Source of the DNA: Xanthobacter autotrophicus Py2
GTDB lineage: Bacteria; Pseudomonadota; Alphaproteobacteria; Rhizobiales; Xanthobacteraceae
DNA length: 64,000 bases
NCBI GenBank assembly: GCA_000017645.1
Contig: CP000781.1
Coordinates: 2,281,501 to 2,345,500 of the forward strand
Reading direction: 5' to 3'
The notes below the pieces were generated by a model. That model had not been told where the DNA came from, did not search any database, and saw only the letters and a program-made list of their open reading frames with translations. The position numbers and the translations under genes are program-made. Shown here piece after piece: positions 57,929 through 64,000 of the stretch (position 1 is its first letter; each line of letters starts with the position of its first letter).

Positions 57929-58804
57929 ATGGCGAGCCTGAAAGACCTAAGGAACCGCATCGCCTCGGTGAAGGCGACGCAGAAGATCACCAAGGCGATG
58001 CAGATGGTCGCCGCGGCGAAGCTGCGTCGCGCCCAGATGGCGGCGGAAGCGGCCCGTCCCTATGCCGAGCGCATGGATACGGTGCTGGGCAACCTTGCCG
58101 CCGGCATCGTCGGCGCCGGTCAGGCGCCGGTGCTGATCGCCGGCACGGGGCAGTCGCAGAAGCACCTGCTTCTCGTCTGCACCGGCGAGCGCGGCCTGTG
58201 CGGCGCCTTCAACACCTCCATCGTGCGCCTGGCGCGCGAGAAGGCGCAGCAGCTGATCGGCGAAGGCAAGGACGTGACGTTCTTCTGCGTCGGCCGCAAG
58301 GGCTATGACCAGCTGCGCCGGACCTATCCCGACCGCATCATCGAGCTGGTGGACCTGCGCAGCGTGCGCACCCTCAGCTTCAAGAATGCCTCGGACATCG
58401 CGTCGAAGATCCTCACCCTGCTCGACCAGGGCGCCTTCGACGTGTGCACGCTCTTCTATTCCAACTTCAAGAGCGTGATCTCGCAGATCCCCACCGCCCA
58501 GCAGATCATCCCCGCCGTGTTCGAGGCGCAGGACGAGGGCGAGGGCGGCCCGGTCTATGAATACGAGCCGGCCGAGGAGGACATCCTCGCCGACCTGCTG
58601 CCGCGCAACATCGCCGTGCAGATCTTCCGCGCGCTGCTTGAGAACCAGGCGTCGTTCTATGGCTCGCAGATGAGCGCCATGGACAACGCCACCCGCAATG
58701 CGGGCGACATGATCAAGAAGCAGACGCTCATCTACAACCGCACCCGCCAGGCGATGATCACGAAGGAACTCATCGAGATCATCTCCGGCGCCGAGGCCCT
58801 CTGA
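57929..58804 (+). CDS. atpG: ATP synthase F1 subunit gamma
   Basis: This 291-residue gamma subunit has the N-terminal coiled-coil helix ([20 protein letters not shown] in part), the central [14 protein letters not shown] strand near 78, and the C-terminal helix with [18 protein letters not shown]. It is the rotor shaft of F1. Standard length. It sits between atpA and atpD, 36 and 48 bases from each. Confidence 0.97.
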   Translation: MASLKDLRNRIASVKATQKITKAMQMVAAAKLRRAQMAAEAARPYAERMDTVLGNLAAGIVGAGQAPVLIAGTGQSQKHLLLVCTGERGLCGAFNTSIVRLAREKAQQLIGEGKDVTFFCVGRKGYDQLRRTYPDRIIELVDLRSVRTLSFKNASDIASKILTLLDQGAFDVCTLFYSNFKSVISQIPTAQQIIPAVFEAQDEGEGGPVYEYEPAEEDILADLLPRNIAVQIFRALLENQASFYGSQMSAMDNATRNAGDMIKKQTLIYNRTRQAMITKELIEIISGAEAL

Positions 58805-58834
58805 GGCCCGGGACCAAGGCTCGGTCGGAAATAG

Positions 58835-60289
<1,455 letters not shown>

Positions 60290-60306
60290 GCGACCGCAAG
60301 GCAAAG

Positions 60307-60342
60307 GCGTTCCGGTCATCCCTCGCAAGGTGATCGGAATGC
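60307..60342. repeat. Extragenic palindrome after atpD
   Basis: GCGTTCCGGTCA (60307-60318) pairs with TGATCGGAATGC (60331-60342) over 12 positions with two G-U wobbles. The 12-base loop itself contains CCT-CGCA-AGG. It lies 18 bases after the atpD stop, has no U-run, and resembles repeated intergenic palindromes of this bacterial group. Confidence 0.65.
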
Positions 60343-60426
60343 GTGATTTTCCTGCTCCGCTTTGAGGCGAATTTGCCGCGCAGGGTGTTGTACCCAAGTG
60401 GGAAGTTCGGATCAGGGGGTGAGGAA

Positions 60427-60663
60427 ATGATGAATGTAAAGGTCCTGGGCCTTGTGCTCGGACTTGTGGCTGGCGGCATCACCGGCTGGCTGACCCGGCC
60501 GCAGGTCGCCGAGATCCGGCTGCCGGGCATCAATATCGAGCTGCAGGGTGAGAGCCCGCGCGGCGGATTGACCTCGGAGCAAAGCCGGCACATCGGCCTT
60601 GCTGCCGTGGTGGGTGCCATCATCGGGCTCGGCGTCGGCTTTGTGGCCGACCGCCGGCGCTGA
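60427..60663 (+). CDS. Small two-helix membrane protein inside the atp operon
   Basis: This is a 78-residue protein with two hydrophobic segments: VKVLGLVLGLVAGGITGWL (about 4-22) and IGLAAVVGAIIGLGVGFVA (about 54-72). A polar loop of about 30 residues (containing LPGINIELQG) lies between them, and the end is DRRR. The glycine-zipper-like spacing in both helices suggests tight helix packing. A G-rich ribosome site precedes ATG 60427, and an ATG one codon later is equally good. I do not recognise the family. It lies between atpD and atpC on the same strand, 137 bases after one and 152 before the other, an unusual place for an extra gene. Confidence 0.7.
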   Translation: MMNVKVLGLVLGLVAGGITGWLTRPQVAEIRLPGINIELQGESPRGGLTSEQSRHIGLAAVVGAIIGLGVGFVADRRR

Positions 60664-60815
60664 TGCCGCGGAGGCGGTTGCGGCCGGGCTGATCTGGCCC
60701 GTGCGGCGAAGCTGCCTTCCTTCATGGAGTAAGGGCGTCCATCCGGTGGATGGCGTCCGGAGGAGCACCCGATGTTGGGGCGCCTCCCGTTCGGGACGAC
60801 CCGGAGACGAGAATT

Positions 60816-61235
60816 ATGGCGACCTTACCCTTTGAGCTGGTCTCGCCCGAGCGGCTCGTGTTTTCCGGCGCCGTGACCGAGGTGATCGTGCCCGGCGCGG
60901 AAGGCGAATTCGGCGTGATGGCGGGCCATGCGCCCTTCATCGGCATGCTGAAGCCCGGCATCCTCACCATCAAGGGTGACGGGGCGTCGCGCTCCTATTT
61001 CGTGCGCGGTGGCTTTGCCGAGGTGAACCCGGCCGGCCTCACCATCCTCGCCGAAGAGGCGAAGCCGCTGGACGAGCTGGATCTGGGTGCGCTCCAGCAG
61101 CAGATCCAGGACGCCAAGGAAGACGTGGCCGACGCCACCACCGACGAGAGCCGGCAGCGCGCGGCGCGCCAGCTCGCCGATCTTGAGCAGGTCTATACGG
61201 CGCTCGAGAGCGGCCGCACCGGCGGCGGGCACTGA
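60816..61235 (+). CDS. atpC: ATP synthase F1 subunit epsilon
   Basis: This 139-residue epsilon subunit has the N-terminal beta-sandwich (PFELVSPERLVFSGAVTEVIVPGAEGEFGVM in part) and a C-terminal helical hairpin (about 90-130). It couples gamma rotation and can inhibit ATP hydrolysis. The ATG at 60816 has GGAG nine bases upstream, and the residues encoded before it are not conserved. It is the last atp gene, followed by a strong hairpin. Confidence 0.96.
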   Translation: MATLPFELVSPERLVFSGAVTEVIVPGAEGEFGVMAGHAPFIGMLKPGILTIKGDGASRSYFVRGGFAEVNPAGLTILAEEAKPLDELDLGALQQQIQDAKEDVADATTDESRQRAARQLADLEQVYTALESGRTGGGH

Positions 61236-61339
61236 GGCGCGACGGAGCGTTTCGCTTCTGCCTCGTGTGGGCGTGTCCGGACCGGCCGGTTGGTTCGATC
61301 CGGGTGAACCGGACAGCGCCTTGGAGAGATGGATTGTTC

Positions 61340-61365
61340 AAACGGCGGCCGCGAGGCCGCCGTTT
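61340..61365 (+). terminator. Terminator hairpin of the atp operon
   Basis: AAACGGCGGCC (61340-61350), loop GCGA and GGCCGCCGTTT (61355-61365) form a perfect 11-bp stem with a T-rich tail (TTTGCGTTT), about 105 bases after the atpC stop. Confidence 0.8.
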
Positions 61366-61390
61366 GCGTTTCGGCTGTCGCTGTCGGTCT

Positions 61391-61430
61391 ATTTATATAG
61401 TTAATCAACCAAATAACTTATAATAACTAT
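61391..61430 (+). promoter_or_regulatory. AT-rich promoter region of the Crp-family regulator gene
   Basis: A patch of about 40 bases is almost free of G and C, in sharp contrast to its surroundings. It contains a perfect TATAAT (61419-61424) and the near-palindrome GTTAATCAAC (61400-61409). The last could be a binding site of an Fnr/Crp-type protein, possibly the product itself. No good -35 is spaced to the TATAAT, which fits an activated promoter. Confidence 0.5.
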
Positions 61431-61476
61431 GGTACGCTTCTTGCGGTTGAAAATCGATCCAACCTGGAGAGAAGCC

Positions 61477-62253
61477 ATGCTGAACGCCCCGCCCCATGGG
61501 CCGCTTCCCGTCGCGGCATCGTCGCTCCTGGCTGGCGCCACTCCTGCGCAGGCGCTTCTGCTCACAGAGAACGCCGCCCTTACCAATGGCCCGCCGCTGC
61601 TGTTCCAGCGCCTCACCGCGAAGGAGCGCGAGGAGGTGCTGCGCGAGGGCCAGAAGCGCGTGGTCTATCGCGGCAAGATGCTGTTCTCACAAGGCACGCC
61701 CCACGATGGGATCTTCCTGATCGAGAGTGGCCGCATCCGCGTCTTCTACATCGCGCCCTCGGGCCGCGAGATCACCCTGGCCTATTGGAACTCCGGCAAT
61801 TTCGTCGGCGGACCTGAGCTGTTCGGGCAGGGACAGCATGTGTGGTCGGGGGTTGCGGCCACCAATTCGGTAGTGGTGCATCTGAACGGCAAGACGCTGC
61901 GCCGGCTCATCGCCCAGATGCCGGCCTTCGCCATCGGCCTCATCGAGGGGCTCACGTTCAAGGGGAAATGCTACTCCGCCCTTGCCCAGATGCTGGGCAC
62001 CCGATCGGTCACCGAGCGCCTCGCCCACCTGCTCCTGCACCTCGCGGATTCCTATGGGGTGCGGGAGGACGGCGCCATCGTCGTCGGCACGGCGTTTACC
62101 CACGCCGACCTCGCCCACATGGTCGGGGCGACGCGGCAATGGGTCACCATCAGCCTCAAGCGCCTGCAGGAACAGGGCGTTCTGAAAGCCGAGAAGGCCA
62201 AGATCGTGATCCATGACCTCGACGCGCTCCATGTGATGCGGGGCGACCGCTAA
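61477..62253 (+). CDS. Crp/Fnr-family transcriptional regulator
   Basis: This 258-residue protein has a cyclic-nucleotide-binding-like sensor domain (about 48-160, FSQGTPHDGIFLIESGRIRVFY and LAYWNSGNFVGG), a dimerisation helix and a winged HTH (about 185-245). The HTH contains TERLAHLLLHLADSYG, FTHADLAHMVGATRQWVTISLKRL in part, and EQGVLKAEK. It has only one cysteine, so it is not an iron-sulphur Fnr; the ligand may be a nucleotide, heme or a small molecule. GGAGAG lies just before the ATG at 61477. It is 180 bases upstream of the ABC transporter gene on the same strand and probably controls it. A TGTGATCA half-site lies at 62300-62307. Confidence 0.92.
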   Translation: MLNAPPHGPLPVAASSLLAGATPAQALLLTENAALTNGPPLLFQRLTAKEREEVLREGQKRVVYRGKMLFSQGTPHDGIFLIESGRIRVFYIAPSGREITLAYWNSGNFVGGPELFGQGQHVWSGVAATNSVVVHLNGKTLRRLIAQMPAFAIGLIEGLTFKGKCYSALAQMLGTRSVTERLAHLLLHLADSYGVREDGAIVVGTAFTHADLAHMVGATRQWVTISLKRLQEQGVLKAEKAKIVIHDLDALHVMRGDR

Positions 62254-62433
62254 GGCCCGTTGGGGGGCAAAAGGGGGTGCGCCGGTAAGGCAGGCACGGT
62301 GTGATCAAGAAAGAGGCGGGTCTCGAAAGGAGGCAACTAATCGACACCCCCTCCGCATCTTCCTTTGAACGAATGGAAGCTGGCGCCCGAAGATCACCGT
62401 CGAGAGCCGTCTTTGCCCCGAGAGGTGGATCCG

Positions 62434-63888
62434 ATGACCCAGTTTCGCGCCAAGTCCTTCCGCTCAAGCCTGCTTCGCACCGTGGCCGCCGTCCTCACGG
62501 CAAGCTGCGCCTTTGCGGCGCTTCCCGCCCGTGCCCAGACCGCTATCAGCTTCGGCATCGGCACCCAGGACACCACCACCAACACGGTGACCACCGGCGT
62601 CGTCATCAAGGAGCTGAAGCTGCTGGAGAAGTACCTGCCCAAGGACGGCAAGTACGCCAACGTTGCCTACACCATCGACTGGCAGAACTTCACCTCCGGT
62701 CCGCCGGTCACGAACGGCATGATGGCGGACAAGCTCCAGTTCGGCGCCATGGGCGATTATCCGCTGGTGGTGAACGGCTATACCTTCCAGTCCAATCCCC
62801 AGTCCAAGTCGCAGCTCATCGGCATCGCCGCCTATAATCTCGACGGCTCCGGCAACGGCGTGGTGGTGCACAAGGACTCGCCCTATTTCGAACTATCCGA
62901 CCTGAAGGGGAAGGTGCTGAGCGTGCCGTTCGGCTCGGCGGCCCACGGCATGATCCTCAAGGCCATGCAGGACAAGGGCTGGCCCGCCGACTATTTCAAG
63001 CTGGTGAGCCAGTCGCCGGAGGTGGGCTCCACCAACCTCCAGGAAAAGAAGATCGACGCCCACGCCGATTTCGTGCCCTTTGCCGAGCTGCTGCCGTTCC
63101 GCGGCTTCGCCCGCAAGATCTTCGACGGGGTGGAGACCAACGCCCCCACCTGGCACGGCATGGTGGTGCGTACCGATTTCGCGCAGAAGTATCCGGAAGT
63201 CGTCGTGGCCTATCTGAAGGCCGTGATCGAGGCCAATGACTGGGTCCGCAAGGATCCGCAGGGCGCGGCCGAGAAGATCGCCAAGTGGACCGGTATCGAC
63301 AAGGAAGTGGTCTACATCTTCCTCGGCCCGGGCGGCATCATGACCCTGGATCCCACCCTCAAGCCCCAGCTCGTGGCCGACGCGGCGGAGGATGCCGCCG
63401 TGCTGCAGAAGCTCGGCCGCATGAAGGAATTCGACACCAAGGCCTGGGTCAACGACACCTATATGCGCCAGGCTTTCAAGGAAATGGGCCTCGATTACGA
63501 GGCGCAGCTCAAAAGCCTCGCCAATTACGAGGTGAGCGGCGACGACAGCTTCTGCAAGGTGAAGATCACCGAGCCGCGCAAGGCCGGCGAGATCTGGATC
63601 GAGGGCGAGGGCGTCAAGCCCTATTCCAGCGCCGCCTGCACGCTGGGCGCTCTGGCCGAGCTGACCGCCCAGGGCAAGAAGGCCAACATGACCTATCTGT
63701 TCGATACCGCCCGCGGCATCAAGCTGTTCGCCACCGATGCGTTCTTCGCGGTGAGCGCGAAGGACGGCAAGAGGGAGATCCTGCCCTTCATGCTGAAGGC
63801 CGACGCGGAAGCGGCGGCGGCCAAGGCGGGCGGCAAGGTGATGAGCTTCGGCGATGCGCTGAAGGCCGCCACCGCGGGGCGCGGGTGA
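62434..63888 (+). CDS. ABC transporter substrate-binding protein with C-terminal NosL-like domain
   Basis: This 484-residue protein has a signal peptide (about 1-33, LPARAQT cleavage) and a SsuA/TauA/NMT1-type solute-binding domain (about 35-350). The binding domain shows FGIGTQDTTTNTVTTG, LQFGAMGDYPLVVNG, VVVHKDSPYFELSDLKGK and YPEVVVAYLKAVIEANDWV in part. The tail of about 115 residues is unusual. It holds two cysteines (DSFC and SAAC) and ends FMLKADAEAAAAKAGGKVMSFGDAL, closely like the end of NosL copper chaperones. The binding domain family takes up sulfonates, nitrate, nitriles or related anions; the ligand here is unknown. AGAGG lies eight bases before the ATG at 62434. The NosL assignment is my reading of the motif, not a search result. 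Confidence 0.85.
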   Translation: MTQFRAKSFRSSLLRTVAAVLTASCAFAALPARAQTAISFGIGTQDTTTNTVTTGVVIKELKLLEKYLPKDGKYANVAYTIDWQNFTSGPPVTNGMMADKLQFGAMGDYPLVVNGYTFQSNPQSKSQLIGIAAYNLDGSGNGVVVHKDSPYFELSDLKGKVLSVPFGSAAHGMILKAMQDKGWPADYFKLVSQSPEVGSTNLQEKKIDAHADFVPFAELLPFRGFARKIFDGVETNAPTWHGMVVRTDFAQKYPEVVVAYLKAVIEANDWVRKDPQGAAEKIAKWTGIDKEVVYIFLGPGGIMTLDPTLKPQLVADAAEDAAVLQKLGRMKEFDTKAWVNDTYMRQAFKEMGLDYEAQLKSLANYEVSGDDSFCKVKITEPRKAGEIWIEGEGVKPYSSAACTLGALAELTAQGKKANMTYLFDTARGIKLFATDAFFAVSAKDGKREILPFMLKADAEAAAAKAGGKVMSFGDALKAATAGRG

Positions 63889-63893
63889 ACGCC

Positions 63894-64000
63894 ATGAAGA
63901 GCGCCGCGGCGAAATCCCCCGTGAAGATGCAGGCCCCCCTGCATATCGCCGGCGCAGCGGAGGGGGCGCTTGCGCGTCCCGCCGCCGGATCCATCCTGCT
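63894..64000 (+). CDS. Start of the next gene, probably the ABC transporter permease (partial)
   Basis: An open frame starts at ATG 63894, six bases after the substrate-binding protein stop. An in-frame GTG at 63885 overlaps that stop and is an alternative start. Only about 35 residues are in view, hydrophilic and Ala/Pro-rich, ending as a hydrophobic stretch may begin (AGSIL). Its place right after a solute-binding protein suggests a permease, whose N-terminus is often a cytoplasmic tail, but nothing in the visible part proves it. Confidence 0.5.
   Translation, partial: MKSAAAKSPVKMQAPLHIAGAAEGALARPAAGSIL

Overview
The window is GC-rich chromosomal DNA of an alphaproteobacterium, most likely order Hyphomicrobiales (Rhizobiales), family Xanthobacteraceae or close to it. 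This is inferred from family content and gene order, not from a database match. The supporting signs are a PhyR/EcfG-type general stress locus, GapR (DUF2312), a Tim44-like/MltA/Smr run, an obgE-proB-proA-nadD-rsfS-rlmH run, envC-ctpA, an atpHAGDC operon, DUF1150 next to Hsp20, and extragenic palindromes of the kind I recall from this order. I see no rRNA, tRNA, CRISPR array, insertion sequence, prophage or plasmid functions.

Layout. 1-6.6 kb is a stress-signalling region: a partial sensor kinase divergent from phyR with a perfect EcfG-type promoter, a DUF883 protein, a hybrid histidine kinase with two receivers, and a PRC-barrel periplasmic protein with its own EcfG-like promoter. 6.7-11 kb carries TerB-like, glutamine amidotransferase, sugar isomerase-like and glutamate-synthase-like genes. 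11-14 kb holds Hsp20/DUF1150 behind an RpoH-like promoter, then ptsN, hpf and cytochrome b561. 14-17 kb has riboflavin genes (a RibD-C reductase and RibA) and an SDR. 17-19.7 kb is an operon of split transketolase plus a cupin, headed by a palindromic operator. 19.8-24.6 kb has a Bax-inhibitor-like protein, an outer-membrane barrel, EamA/LysR and glucokinase. 25-31.4 kb is housekeeping (Tim44-like, mltA, smr, pdeM, nudix, priA).

31.5-52.3 kb starts with a resorcylate-decarboxylase-like amidohydrolase, then obgE, proB, a VCBS-repeat protein on the other strand, proA, nadD, rsfS and rlmH. About ten kilobases follow with zinc-free bL36, TPR, DUF1036, EamA, gapR, DUF882, L,D-transpeptidase, a REC-Fis regulator and oligoendopeptidase F. 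The envC-like and ctpA genes close this part, so cell-wall remodelling genes are concentrated here. 52.5-55.6 kb is a complete polar amino-acid ABC importer. 55.8-61.2 kb is the F1 ATP synthase operon, with a small membrane-protein gene and an extragenic palindrome between atpD and atpC. The end (61.4-64 kb) has a Crp-family regulator behind an unusually AT-rich promoter, an ABC solute-binding protein that appears fused to a NosL-like domain, and the first codons of the next gene, probably its permease.

I found no unmistakable new defence or mobile system. The best leads are the solute-binding protein/NosL-like fusion with its Crp regulator, the extra gene inside the atp operon, and the split transketolase/cupin operon.
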